Made by a program: the position numbers and the translations under genes | Notes under the pieces: model-generated | Databases searched by the model: none | What the model was told of the DNA's origin: nothing | The model's input: the letters and a program-made list of their open reading frames with translations, nothing else | Shown here: in pieces, positions 1 to 11,156 of the stretch | How the letters are laid out: each line of letters starts with the position of its first letter | Numbering within the stretch: position 1 is the first letter of the stretch | Source: Diphasiastrum complanatum | Lineage: Eukaryota > Streptophyta > Lycopodiopsida > Lycopodiales > Lycopodiaceae | Direction: 5' to 3' | Assembly: GCA_029204225.1 (NCBI GenBank) | Contig: CM055104.1 | Coordinates: 44,893,835-44,957,834 of the forward strand | Length of the DNA stretch: 64,000 nucleotides

Positions 1-250
1 ATTCATTGAAGAGCTCTTCATTCTCCTCTTGGAGATCCACCTCTATATACATAGTCAGTCACGTCTCAACGACACACGTCAATTGTGCACACTGACGTGG
101 GTCCACAACAAAGGGTCACCTCGCGCCAATAGGACATTGACATGTAGCACCAACTTGACCTATAAGCAGTAGCAAGGAAAAGAATTTTCGCAAGAAGAGC
201 CCAAGCAATACCAAATCATAAGTTGACAAAAGAATGTAGATAAGGCCTAT

Positions 251-1478
251 TTACAATCCCTTCAGGAATCCTAATAGCACAATTTGAATAATAAAGGGAG
301 GCAAAACTACATCTCTAATGACCTCCCATATGAAATCGGCTGTGATGGCGTCACCACCTCGAGTGGCATCCACGCCACGTAGGAATACTGTGCCAAGCGG
401 GCAAGAAACCAAGACATTGATGATGGATCGCCGACGAATGTCGGTCCATCCATCACTCAATATCGTGCATCCATACCTGCCGCAAAACACCCATTAGCTA
501 CATGCAAAAATTGCGGCACCACTAAATCCTAAACACATGCAAAGAGATTATAAAGACAAGTTACTTACTGCTGCCAAGTTGAGCGAATGGAACTCAACTC
601 CCACGTGATGGTCTCCTCCTACTGACGAAGCAACCTGCCTCGCAGTGCCTCTCGCCTGGGAGGTGTCCATGTAGCATCCACGGCCGCCATCTGTGCACAT
701 AACTCCCTGAACACCCAAGTGTCAGCAACAGCAAAGGCAATGCCGCACTCGTAAAAGAACTGACCACACAGTCGAGTGCAACGGGCCTGCTGCTCTCTCT
801 GCTAGCCGCATCGATCAAGGGTCTGCTGCCTGGGCCTAACCCCTCTTTGCTGTGTATATGGTGCTCGTGGTCTAGCATGCCCAATGGATGGCTGATCCGT
901 GGGTGTGTCACTCTCTCTGGCAACATCTGCCGAAGCATGTGGTGCATCTGCTGCCGAGGAGGAGGGTCGAGAAGCACCCGCTATTGCTGAACCGACATGC
1001 TCATCTGATGGTCCTGCTGCTGCTGCGGATGGAACTGAAGGTGCTATACTAGGCCCTGCACCTGAACCATGCTCTGCCCGTGATGTACTGGGCCCCGCAG
1101 CTGTACCATGCTCTGCCCGTGATGTACTAGGCACTGCATCTGTACCATGCCCAACCCATGATGTACTACGCCCTGCAGCTGTACCATGCCCTGCCCGTGA
1201 TGTACTGGGCCCAATACCCATGGTAGGCCCTGCCTGCCTCTCAGCCCTCCTGCATGCCTGCCTGTAGCTGCTCCTGCTACCTGTCTCTGTCTAGAACCCT
1301 GTGATGCAGTATCGGGCTCGTACATGGTAGACAACCTCTGCAGATCCTCATCAGAAATCCTGGGGCAATCAGATATGCCCAATGTCCGCCCATCTGGTCC
1401 TCTGACCCGCAGCAAGTGAGCCCTCTCAAAACCGTACAGTGAACAGTACCACAGTTCATGAACCGTGGTACGGTTCAT
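251..1478 (-). pseudogene. hAT-family transposase remnant (BED zinc finger, hAT core, DUF659)
   Basis: Read on the minus strand, three parts of a plant hAT transposase occur in order. Near 1440-1330 is a BED-like stretch (HLLRVRGPDG, then ISDCPRISDEDLQRL). Near 800-600 is the hAT segment GQFFYECGIAFAV. At 476-251 is the DUF659 start YGCTILSDGWTDIRRRS. A GT-AG intron fits between the last two: donor GTAAGT read leftwards from 568, acceptor at 477, about 92 bp. The gene is broken. The BED part is in a different frame from the serine/threonine-rich repeat region, so a frameshift lies near 1240-1290. In-frame stops lie at 802-804 and just before the intron. After residues VIRDV the DUF659 similarity fades. 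The family moves DNA by cut-and-paste. Assignment to hAT/DUF659 is firm; inactivity is inferred from the lesions. Confidence 0.75.
1062..1217. repeat. Four tandem 39-bp repeats inside the hAT remnant
   Basis: Units begin at 1062, 1101, 1140 and 1179, each starting CTGWACCATGC. The period is a multiple of three. On the minus strand each unit encodes about 13 residues of the type GPSTSRAEHGTAA, so the array is a low-complexity linker between the BED part and the hAT core. Confidence 0.9.
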
Positions 1479-1640
1479 GTAATTAATTATTTATTTATTT
1501 GATTGATTTTTTTATGCCCTTTACCCCCCAAAACCCCTAAAAATAAATAAATTAATTAATTACCACGGTTCTTGGAACCAAACTTTGTGAACCGTACGGT
1601 TCACTGTACGGTTCCAAGAACTGTGGTGAACCGTCCAAGG
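1440..1640. repeat. Fold-back (MITE-like) element beside the hAT remnant
   Basis: Several inverted repeats are nested here. ACCACGGTTCTTGGAACC (1562-1579) pairs with GGTTCCAAGAACTGTGGT (1610-1627) with one mismatch. The 16-bp palindrome TGAACCGTACGGTTCA sits between them at 1588-1603. A smaller hairpin occupies about 1449-1470. AT-rich arms near 1479-1500 and 1540-1560 are also complementary. Terminal repeats and target duplication were not delimited, so the element class is open. It may be a terminal region of the neighbouring hAT copy. Confidence 0.55.
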
Positions 1641-1660
1641 TTCACAGGAACTATGGTATC

Positions 1661-2730
1661 AAGTTGAAGAACAAATATCTAATTAAGATGCACATGTGGC
1701 AAAAGAAACATGGTTAGTGAATGAGGCATCCTTTTGCTTGTTTCTGCTTGAGCCTTGTATTAGTAAAGATGTCATTGAAATAGAATGGACCCTCCTTCCA
1801 AAAAAACACGTGCAATTTATTGGCATGCACATTCCACATTTTTACTTGTGTCCACTAGTTCCTGGAAAACAAGCAGCCTTGTTGGTGTCAGATTACACGG
1901 GTAGGAAGGACCAGGCACAACCATGCTGTAATCAGTAACTTAGTTAAGCAATTTCTTTGCTCTGAACTGCCGCACAAAGGGCCACAATGGACTCCACAGG
2001 GACTGTTGCATTCTAAAACTTTTTAAAAGGTTGTGATTTAGAGCTGCAATATAATGTAATAAGGTGATTCCTCTTCTGCAGAAAGCTGTTTAACTTGAAC
2101 CTATTTGCCCCTTTGTACATCCTGAAAGTAACTCGAACCTCATCCTTCTTTGCAATTTCTTGTGCATAATACATATGAACCCCGCTTCCCATTTTTAGAA
2201 CAAAAATAATCTGCCTATTTCAAGACTAGATAAGAAGCAAGATCAAACGAATTAAAAGAATTAATCCATTTCAATAAAATCCGAAAAGCAATCATAATCT
2301 ACGCTATTATCTTCAGTGAGCTCTGGAGTTCTCTCTTACTTCAATGCAGTCCTCTCCAAAGTATGCAGACGCTAGCGAAAAACAAATGCAATGCATTATG
2401 TCTCTTCCATGCTCTACCCTTCAGAATCTTTGAAAGTGCTCCATTTGTAGACATAAGTAATATCAACATAATCTTTTACATCATTTTCCCACGTGGATGA
2501 CAGTGTTGTTGAGATCTAACTTTGTAGTTTAGGCAATAAATGTGAACACATTTGTGCTACAGTTCTACATCTGATTCAAGAAGGCACTTTCACCTATATC
2601 AGAATTTAGGCCAATATTCTGAGCTATAAGCGGCTCAATTGACTCTCTATATCTTGTTGAAAGGTAACATTACTTTTATGACACTAGAATCAACTACCAG
2701 AAAACAAAGAATAGCTCATATAAGGAGTAC
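1661..2730. other. No recognisable gene
   Basis: AT-rich DNA with only short open frames. The third lipase exon would be expected here on the minus strand, but I could not find it. Confidence 0.5.
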
Positions 2731-3120
2731 CTGTAAGCAATGAGGTTCATCAACAATTAGATCCGCAATCTGAAAACCCTGTACAAATACGCATTGTCAC
2801 ATTTTCAGGTGTACATCGACAAAGAAAAGAATAAGATTGATGATGTCCAATATCTTACCAGAGAACAATCGTATATGAAGGAAGATGGTGCAACAAAGAC
2901 AAACAGAAATTCAACAATCATAATATCTCAAATGTTAAATGCATCCTCAATCTTGGTTCATCTATGTTACTCTTTACAGTTTCTACTCTCTGTCCAAGAC
3001 TCTGAGCTTCTAGAAACATTTAGCTGTTCGATATCGAGCAAAAAGGGCTGAGACCTTTGTCAAACCGATACATCGTGGGCAACTCCAAGATAACAATGAG
3101 GCTGCATCATCTGTATAGAC
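2731..3120 (-). pseudogene. Class 3 lipase gene fragment, two exons
   Basis: Two adjoining minus-strand exons match the N-terminal part of plant class 3 lipases (alpha/beta hydrolases). Exon 3055-3120 (66 nt) encodes VYTDDAASLLSWSCPRC followed by IGLTK. Exon 2731-2778 (48 nt) encodes GFQIADLIVDEPHCLQ. In family members the same order is seen: an 'AVY..D..AL..W.C.RC..LTK' block, then 'GFE...LIVD...CLQ', then the strand leading to the GTQ/GxSxG catalytic part. Both exons have AG acceptors (TTTTCAG, TTGTACAG) and GT donors, and together they stay in frame. I found neither the signal-peptide exon upstream nor the catalytic exons downstream, so this is most likely a gene fragment. The family assignment is from memory of the motif and is fairly sure; function is not implied. 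Confidence 0.55.
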
Positions 3121-3479
3121 CTGAAAAGGTAGATCGCAAATCCACAAATAATCAAACAATGATGTCACTACACCAAACATCATAAATGAAATGTACATAC
3201 CCTACCAAATAGATACGTCATATTATGAACAAAAAACTCGTAAGCTAAGCTGATATAATACCCAGGCAACACAAAGTCGAAAATCCAGAAGAAATAACAA
3301 TCAGAAAAGGTCAATATGTCATATTGCATCTATGACAACAAGAAAAAGTACATCGTCATGCAATTTTTTAGTTGTCTCATTGTTTGCTGCTCTTTCCTCT
3401 GCACGATATCACCTTCTCAAGGTGATGTTGTGTTCTTTGAATACTCTAGTTCAAAACTTGTTACCAGTGAACAACAAAT

Positions 3480-5960
3480 AGGGCAGAATTTCGTTAATGG
3501 ATTCAAAGATATTTTTCCTAAAAAACTACCTAAAGAGATAGGATGGGTCTGAGTCGCCATGAGATGGACCTCTTTTTTTGGAAAATAAAAAAGATGGGAG
3601 TATTCACACGTGTAATGATTATAAAGGGTTTGGATAAGGTTATCGTAAAAAGTAAATATTCGTTACCAAGAATGAACAATTTTATAGACAAACTTGTGGA
3701 GATAAATACTTTAATAAGATCTGTCTCAGAGCAGGATATCATCGAATTGGGATCCATCGCAGTTATGTTACTAAGACTGGATTCGAACACCCAGTTTGGC
3801 CATTATGAATTTAAAGTTTTACCGTTTGGTTTAACTAATGCTCTTGCTACCTTTAAAGGCATGAATTTATTTTGTCCATATCTGGAGAAATTTGTGGTGG
3901 TGTTCTTAGATGAAAATTTCATCTATAGTAAGGCACTTGTGCAACATGTCAAGCATCTCCATGCTGTACTAGAAATTCTTAGGCAGGAGAAGCTGTATGC
4001 GAAAGAATCTAAATACAAATTCTTAAGACATGGGTTACTACATCTTGGGCATAAAATTACTTCGAATGGATTGAAGATCGACGACAAGATTAAGATAGTA
4101 ATTGAATGGCTGGTTCCTAGAATTATCAGGTAGTTAGTCTTTCTTGGATATTATGGTTTTCTATTGGAAATTTATTGAGAATGATGCTAAAGTAGCAGCA
4201 CCCCTTGCTTCTGAAGGGGGTGAGAAGTAAGAAAGGAAGGCCTAATCCGCCTATTGTATGGAATGAACAATTCAATGAAAGGTTTTAAGCTCTCAAGGAA
4301 CTGATTATTTCGGCTCCCATTTTATTATTTGCGGATCCAAACAAACCTTATGTTGTGAAAACCGACGCAAGTGATTTTGCAATTGCAGAGGGTAACCAAT
4401 GGCTTTCGAAAGTAAGATGTTGACTGATTTTTAGATGAGATACATAACTCTGGAGAAGGAACTATTTGCTATAGAGCATGCACTTAAAACTTGGCATCAC
4501 TATCTTTATGGTAGCAAATTTATGGTGTGTACTGACCACAACACAATCACCCTGATTCAGGGGTGGTAAGGCTACCTGGGCTGAGTGGATGCAAGAATTC
4601 GATTATGAGAACTGATATATGAATGTTGCTACTAATCAGGTGGCTGATGCTCTCCGTCGAGTAGGTGAAGCTAATCAACTTTCCTTCATAGTTATTTCGA
4701 CATATTTTCACCTTTCACTAAAAGGACTTTGTAAGATAAGTTTCTACTTTGGTTATTTATGGCAGGAAGTAGAAACAAGTACCATGCACAACAGCGATAC
4801 GACCGTTTTGCAAGATCCTCCGTCCAATGAGAAGGGTAAAAAGGTAGGAAATCGGTTTTCCATCTGAAATGAACTTCCGTTCAGAAATGGAAAGATATGT
4901 GTGCCTAATTGTGACACTGTTTAAGCACAAAATCCTATATGAGTGTCATTATACACATGTGATGGGCACCCCAGATACATAAGACACTTGATTTAGTGCA
5001 AAGGGACCTCTATTGGCCAAACATGAAATCTTTTGTAGAATCATATGTCTTGAACTATAGGCAATGCAAGCTTACAAACGCTAAACATCTGCAGTTCCAT
5101 CCACTAGAGATTCCAGATAAAAGATAGGACAATATATCTTGAGGATTCTAGAGTAGGTCTTCCAAGGACATAGAAAGGTCATGATGTTATTTGAGTGATA
5201 GTTGATTGACTTACCAAGTTAGCTACCTTTTTCCTATGAAGAGCCCTTCTAGTGCATCTGACTTGGTTCAGATATTTGTAGAGCATCTATTTTAAGTCTA
5301 CGACTTTCCAAAAAACATAGCAAGTGTTCGTAATTTGAACTTCACTGATGATTTCTGTTCTCTATTTGACCTTTAGATTCAAGATGATCAAAAGAACTAA
5401 AACTAAGTGATTTCTTCGATTTCTCCATATGACCTTTAGATTCAAATTAATCATACTATGGAGGATATGCTTCAAGCATATGTTTCCAATAAGTAGTCTC
5501 AATGGGAAAGGTTCATTCTCCTTATTGAGTTTGCTTTATAAGCATTCGGCCAAAGATTTCAGCCCATTTATGCTTATGCATCCAATCTAGATGGCACCAT
5601 TTACCAATATCTAAGGATACCCAAGGACTTGAATATAATGCATTTTGGGAAGCATCATTAGCTATCTACAAGGTACTGTGGACCTTACAAGACAATAAAA
5701 AGAGTCAAATTTTTAGCTTATCAATTAGAACTCCCCGAAAGAACTAAACTGCATCAATTTTGAAGTCATATCATTGAGCTAGTGCATTTTTGTGAACAAA
5801 CCTTTCAACAAGTCAATCAAGGATCCAATTTTCCTAGTTTGACATTCATAGGATGGCCAACATCTGAATTGAATTAGTAGACATGAGAGAAGCTCACTTT
5901 TGAGATTGATATTATAGCAAAGGGCTGGAAAATCCAAACTAAGCGTGAAAAACATCTATC
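3480..5960 (+). pseudogene. Ty3/gypsy retrotransposon polyprotein, decayed
   Basis: Gypsy pol domains lie in order on the plus strand. At 3493-3545 is a 'FKDIFPKKLPKEI' lead-in to the reverse transcriptase. The RT itself (3543-4133) has KSKYSLPRMNN, GHYEFKVLPFGLTNA, FVVVFLDENFIYSK and LYAKESKYKFL. An RNase H-like part (about 4290-4660) has FADPNKPYVVKTDASDFA, YITLEKELFAIEHALKTWHH and NQVADALRRVG. An integrase zinc-binding and core region (about 4930-5330) has YWPNMKSFVESYV and LATFFPMKSPSSASDLVQI. A C-terminal tail AYQLELPERTKLH lies near 5715. Stops and frameshifts are frequent. The catalytic YxDD-equivalent reads FLDEN, so the second aspartate is lost. No LTRs were found on either side. Dead copy. 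Confidence 0.85.
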
Positions 5961-6582
5961 GAAAACTACGATGCAACGTGACGAAAATGCTGATGATCAA
6001 AGGCTTACCAATCATTAGGAGAAAACTTGAAAGATTAAGAACTTTCCAAGGGAAAATATGGATCCATTACGACAATACAGTAAGAATAAAGAACATTCAT
6101 TGGAAAGTAGATGCAACTTGAGGAAATTGTTGACAAAGGTCTACCAACCACTAAGAGAGGACACTTGAAAGATTAAGGCTTTTACAGAAAAATAAATTGT
6201 ATATTGAGCTAACAAAAAACAATCACTTTGAGTTTTAAAACACCAAAAGAATGAGAACCTAGTCATGATTGTTAGCATACAATAAGTTTAAAGGTTTACT
6301 CTACTTGAATACTTACAGCAGAAGCGAACTTTACAAGCACAAGTGTGATAGTTTGGTTGTAGGTATCCCCATGCTTCTTTTGCGTCACTTGGTCCAATCC
6401 TACATAGTCCACATATGTATCCATAAATGTTCCATTGATAAACTTAGCCATGACTTGGCAATACCCAACTAGTATGCTCCTGAAATAGTTCTCTGATCCA
6501 CAAACATCTATAAGAAGGGATTACTTTTGAGAATTTTTTTTGGCATTAAGCATAGAACCAAAGCTCGTGCGATATTTAGGTC

Positions 6583-6586
<4 letters not shown>
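5961..6586. other. No recognisable gene
   Basis: AT-rich DNA following the gypsy remnant. It may be the decayed 3' end of that element, but no LTR signature is visible. Confidence 0.4.

Positions 6587-6636
<50 letters not shown>
6587..6636. repeat. (TC)n microsatellite
   Basis: About 25 uninterrupted TC dinucleotides. Confidence 0.98.
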
Positions 6637-6638
<2 letters not shown>

Positions 6639-6790
6639 GATCTAAGGCTTTTAACCACCATACACAGCTATTTTCATGTTTCATACATATATTGTTTCTT
6701 TGTTAGTGGTATTTGTACTTAGATTTATATTAGATGCATTTTCTTTTCCAGATTCGGATTCATGCACTCCCACTTGTTCCACACACTTGA

Positions 6791-6796
<6 letters not shown>

Positions 6797-6864
<68 letters not shown>
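6797..6864. repeat. (CT)n microsatellite
   Basis: About 34 uninterrupted CT dinucleotides. Confidence 0.98.
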
Positions 6865-6866
<2 letters not shown>

Positions 6867-7440
6867 CACTCTGTTAGCGCCCTCCCCTCCCCTCCTCCTC
6901 CTCCATGGCACAGAAAACAAGGGGGAGCCCTTGTTCCCCCATCAGTCTCCCGCCTCCCCCATCCCCCTCCTCTCCACCTCCCTCCCTCCCTCCCTCTCCT
7001 TGCTGCGCAGCAGCATCCCCCCCCCCTACTGTCGCATAGCAGAAGCCCCCCCTTCCCCCTCCTCACTCCCCCCTATGATCCTCCTTCTTCCCCTCCTGTC
7101 CCCCCAAATCCCATCTCTACTGCATCTACATCAACTTTCCCCCAAGATGACCCGCAACAGACTCCTACAAATTCCACTACTCCGGACACACCCTTCCTAT
7201 CTAATACTAACTACACCACCTCCAAGTCCTTCGAAAATTTCCTAGCCTACCAACTGAAGGAGTTGAAGCAGATGTACAGGCCTTGAAGCTAGAAATCATC
7301 CAACTACGCACAGAGAACCATCAGCTTCGACATAAATGGATAACAAGAATGCTTCCCAACCACAAGAAGAGACAATGACGAAGATATAAGACCTGGAACA
7401 ACAACTGAGCCAGCACAAAGAATCGACCAAAACATGGGCA
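6865..7440. other. Pyrimidine-rich tract and unrecognised coding-like stretch
   Basis: 6865-7080 is a C/T-rich low-complexity tract. It runs into a stretch open on the plus strand to 7286 (PPNPISTASTSTFPQDDPQQ, then a helical-looking FENFLAYQLKELKQMY). The tail resembles the start of a coiled coil, as seen in retroelement gag/ORF1 proteins, but I have no real match. Open frames over the CT tract itself are artefacts. Confidence 0.35.
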
Positions 7441-9100
7441 TCTCTCCTCACAAATGACAAAGGTAAGCTCAAGAATACCCTTGGCCCTAGAAGCATTTCC
7501 CTTTGGAAACCTTTGCCTTTGTTGTTTCCCTAGTGCACAAGCGTCACACAAATCTAAAGAAGGCTTAATGCTTGGCAGACCTACTACCATACTATTCTTG
7601 TTTAATACTTGCAAAGTTTGATAGCTCCAATGAACACAACTTTCATGCCAAAGTTTGTCATGATTTGAATTTTTGTTGGCAATGCCTCTTGAGTAGGAAT
7701 GGCTCTATAAAGCTTGTAAAAAAACCCTTCTTGTGTTCCCTTGGCTACCACCTTGAGATTCTGAACTTGTCTTTCACCAAACAGGTAGATTCATCAAACT
7801 CTACCAGCATGTTGTAATGGCACCAACAAATAGCAAGTTCTTGGCCAAATTTAGTACATGTAACACACTCTTGAATACCTTCACCTCATCTAATGATAGC
7901 TTCCTAGAAAATGTGCCTTTGCCCTTCACCTCATGTGTACAATTGTCTGCAAGGCAAACTTGTTGACCATCACGTGTCTCCTCATAGGTATTGAACCAAT
8001 GTCTATGAGGTGTCATATGCTACAAGCTCTCAGAGTCAATGTACCATCCACTAAATGTGGATTTTGATGACGAGGTTGTATGAATAGATCAAGTCCACCA
8101 AATCTCTTATTCTGCAAATTTATCAACAAAATGACCTTGTTAATTCTTACCCTTCATTTGACCACTTTGCTTCTTACGTCATTCAAAAGCAAAATGTCCA
8201 TATTTACCACAGTAGCTACAAACGTCCTTCTTCTTGAGTGTAGACAATGCATTGGTGCTTGCCTCCTCTCCAATCTATTAGGCACTTGCTGCTTCAAGTT
8301 TTGTTTTGAGTTCTTGCCTTTCTTGTTCTGCTTCTTCTTAGAAGCAACTGCATGCTTGGCATTATCTTCCCTCTCAGAAAGCTTCTTCTTTCTTATCTCC
8401 TGTAATAGAAGACACAACTCCCCAAGGATTGGGAGTTTCTCCCTAGCTCAAAAGGTCATTACATAATCGCGATAGTTAAATGATAAACTATTCAAGACCA
8501 AAGCAACAATACTCTTGTTTCTCCAACAGAAGTAGCTGGTCCATAAGGTCCTTGAACCTAGTAATGTGATCATTGATTGCAGCACTTGCCTCCATTTTGA
8601 AAGTATGTAACCTATTTTACAAGTAAATGAGCCTGGCTGAATCCACTACCTGAAACATCGACCTGAGAATGTTTCATACTTCCATTGCATCCCTTGCATT
8701 GCAGACGCGAGGAATAATGTTGTCTTTTGATTGATAACCCTGTGTACCTTTTGTCTTCTGCTTATGTAGTCCTTCAAATTAGGTTCAGATGCAGGTACAA
8801 GCTCTCAATGTGTAACAATGTGCCAAAAATTCTTGTACATCAAGATGTTGCCTGCAATTGGAGCGATTTAGCACCTTGGCTGACATAAAGGGTCCAATTA
8901 CAACATACGGGGAGCACCTACTACACCTAACAAGTGAGTGGTCTGCTCGACAAACCATAGAAGCTTGGGAAGCTACAAGGAGACTTAGATTGGTCCTATA
9001 GTCAAGCAGCCGGAGTAAAATCTTCTTGCCTGTGACAAGGTTAAGTCTTTATGCCTTATTCTTTTCTATGATTGCAAGCTTCTTCTTGGTCAAAAGAACT
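7440..9100 (-). pseudogene. Copia retrotransposon remnant (gag to pre-integrase)
   Basis: On the minus strand, gag, protease and pre-integrase parts follow one another. The gag tail near 8660-8500 reads TRFKDLMDQLLLLEKQ-like sequence. The linker and zinc-knuckle zone (8417-8154) is rich in K/R with NMDILLLNDVRSK in place of the knuckle. The protease flank (8016-7801) has WFNTYEETRDGQQVCLADN and VLHVLNLAKNLLFVGAI. The pre-integrase domain (7614-7430) has MVVGLPSIKPSLDLCDACAL and GKQQRQRFPKGNASRAKGIL. After that the integrase breaks off. Each block is in a different frame, and no LTR is seen. The order and motifs are diagnostic for Copia. Confidence 0.75.
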
Positions 9101-10371
9101 TGATAATGATTTCTTTCAAAGTCTCTAATGATCTAACAGTGACTCTGAGTAATTGTGAATTGTCCCATAGTTCTCTTTAGCCAAACGATTTTCCAAGGAA
9201 AAAAGTTGCCTCTTTAGAGCATTTCCATAGATCGCGATGTTATACTCCTACGGGCTTTTGTGGATACTTATTGCATATTTGAAAGCCACTTCAGTGACTT
9301 CTACATCTCTTACAATTGTGCTTGCATTCTGAGTGGAATAAGCACTAGCAAAAAAGCTCTTTGCTTGTGAGTCCTTTAGTACAATTGGTCTTGTAACATA
9401 TCGACGAGTCAGCCTTTGTAATACTTCAATAATGTAGATTACTATAGAAGGCTGAAATTGTAAAAGTACGACAAGAATCGGTGGATAACACCAGGGCACC
9501 AGCTTGTGTAAGATATGAATATGTATATTATATATATCAAGCGTGGGGAACGTTAGAAGATAGCACCTACTATCAACTCATCATTGATAGTCAAAACCGG
9601 GCTTGGAGCTTATACAAGGAAACATTGTCTTGCTTGATCCTACTAGTCCTTGTGCTATGAAGAGCCTCCTCTAGAAATTTGTCTAGATTTGTTGTTTTAA
9701 AGCCTCCTCAAGTGATTAATGTTTTTTTTTTTGCACAAGAATCTATGAGGTTATAGTTTGCCATCTTCTCCTAGTATCTCTTGTATCTTTTTAGGGTCCA
9801 TTGGCCATCTTCTCCTAGTATCTCTTGTATCTTTTTAGCACTCACGCCCAAGTCATATTTCTCGGGTGTATGGCACCAATCACGATGGAGTGAGATTTGT
9901 AACAATTCTCAAAACTTTCCTTTTATCAGCGTTTATAAGGCACAAAAAATCTCAAAGGGAAAAATGTGAAGGTTTGAAACATGTAGTCGGCCTTCGGTTT
10001 TCAGGATGTAGTAACAAGAGGGCACACCTACCATGCACATAGACCGCTAGACATCCTTCTCGCCGGAGTATGTTCTATCTCCTAGAGCTTGTAAGTGACC
10101 AGTATTGAACAAATATCCAGAATAGCAAGGAAAATCATAATATTTAATAAAATAGAATTTAATACAACATAATTGTATGGAATCAAAACTTTATTAAAAG
10201 GATAATTTTGAGGGTGTCATCCCAACTTCCAACCCAACTAAGTGGACAGAATCATCATGTGGACGCCCAACATACATTTTTGATATTAAAGTGCCTTATG
10301 CAAGAAATAACCATCAAAGAAGGTAACTTATTATAAAAAATCATATTGCTTGTGCTAAAGTACCCCTTCCA
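9101..10371. other. No recognisable gene
   Basis: AT-rich DNA. Contains the 44-bp-period duplication listed separately. A minus-strand open frame at 9248-9499 has no recognised similarity. Confidence 0.4.
9760..9838. repeat. Short direct duplication
   Basis: A 35-bp unit beginning GCCATCTTCTCCTAGTATCT is present at 9760-9794 and again at 9804-9838, separated by 9 bp. Confidence 0.9.
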
Positions 10372-11156
10372 CTAGCTGTTGCAAAGAACACTGATACCAG
10401 CAACCAGATAAAAACTTCCTTTACTGCCATATTTCTCTTGAAGCTCAAGATGATTGTCAAGGTGATTGTCTAATGACTGCAACCAAAACAAATTCACGTG
10501 TTAGACTTTCAAAATGACAATAAATACTGCAGCATCTCAGGGTTTTCTCTCAACAGGAATCAATCTAGCAAGACATCAAAGTAGCTAAAATCTGAACTAG
10601 TTGAGAGCTGCTTTAATTCAGCATGCTTGATAAGTTTCAATAATTGCTCCTATATTTTTTGTACATCAGGAGCTTGATATGGCACTATCTCTATTCTTGT
10701 TATTTCTTTTCCCTCTTCATTAAGAAGGATTTCAACCCCCTTCTCTCCAAATATAATCACATCTTCATCCATTGTTTTTTCGAATGTAGTCAAAGGAGCT
10801 GTCTTCTTCTGGCGACCTCCAGAGACCTTACCATTAGCAAATAATTTACCATTAGAAACAAAAGTCTTGATTAATTTCTATCACAATTTGTACACTTCAC
10901 CAAGATCGTATTGATCAAGAGTGAACTGTCATTGCAACACAATGGATTAGTAATTTCAAAATACTAAACTATAAAAAGTCCACACAATCATTTTCTGCAG
11001 GAGTCTTGATTGTGACATTATTCGAAGTGTTAAAGCATTATCTCAATTAACCGGGAGGATTTGAGACATGACTTCAATAGGATCAACCGTTTCTGTGCCA
11101 CACATATATATGAGGAGAACATACTTTATCACTAGCAGCAGGTTATGTCTACGAAC
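10372..11156 (-). pseudogene. Unrecognised multi-exon gene or gene remnant
   Basis: Three minus-strand stretches look like real exons. Exon 11052-11156 is exactly 105 nt, follows TTCTCCTCAG, ends at a GT donor, and encodes VRRHNLLLVIKYVLLIYMC plus GTETVDPIEVMSQILP. Stretch 10813-10560 follows an AG (GGTCGCCAG), encodes TTFEKTMDEDVIIFGEKGVE, then LLNEEGKEITRIEIVPYQAP and a tail ending FSYFDVLLD-stop. It contains one in-frame TAG after DVQKI. Stretch 10476-10372 follows TTGGTTGCAG and encodes LDNHLELQEKYGSKGSFYLV, ending CNS-stop. I do not recognise the family. An open frame at 12237-12028 and a basic N-terminus-like frame starting at 13037 could belong to the same locus, but there is no proof. 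The premature stop suggests decay. Confidence 0.35.

Noticed and set aside
594-1267. Plus-strand and alternative minus-strand frames over the hAT remnant
   Set aside because: Shadow frames caused by the in-phase 39-bp repeat and high GC.
6540-7286. Long plus- and minus-strand open frames rich in Leu-Ser or Arg-Glu
   Set aside because: They are translations of CT/GA microsatellites and the adjoining pyrimidine tract, open only because the repeat has no stop codons.
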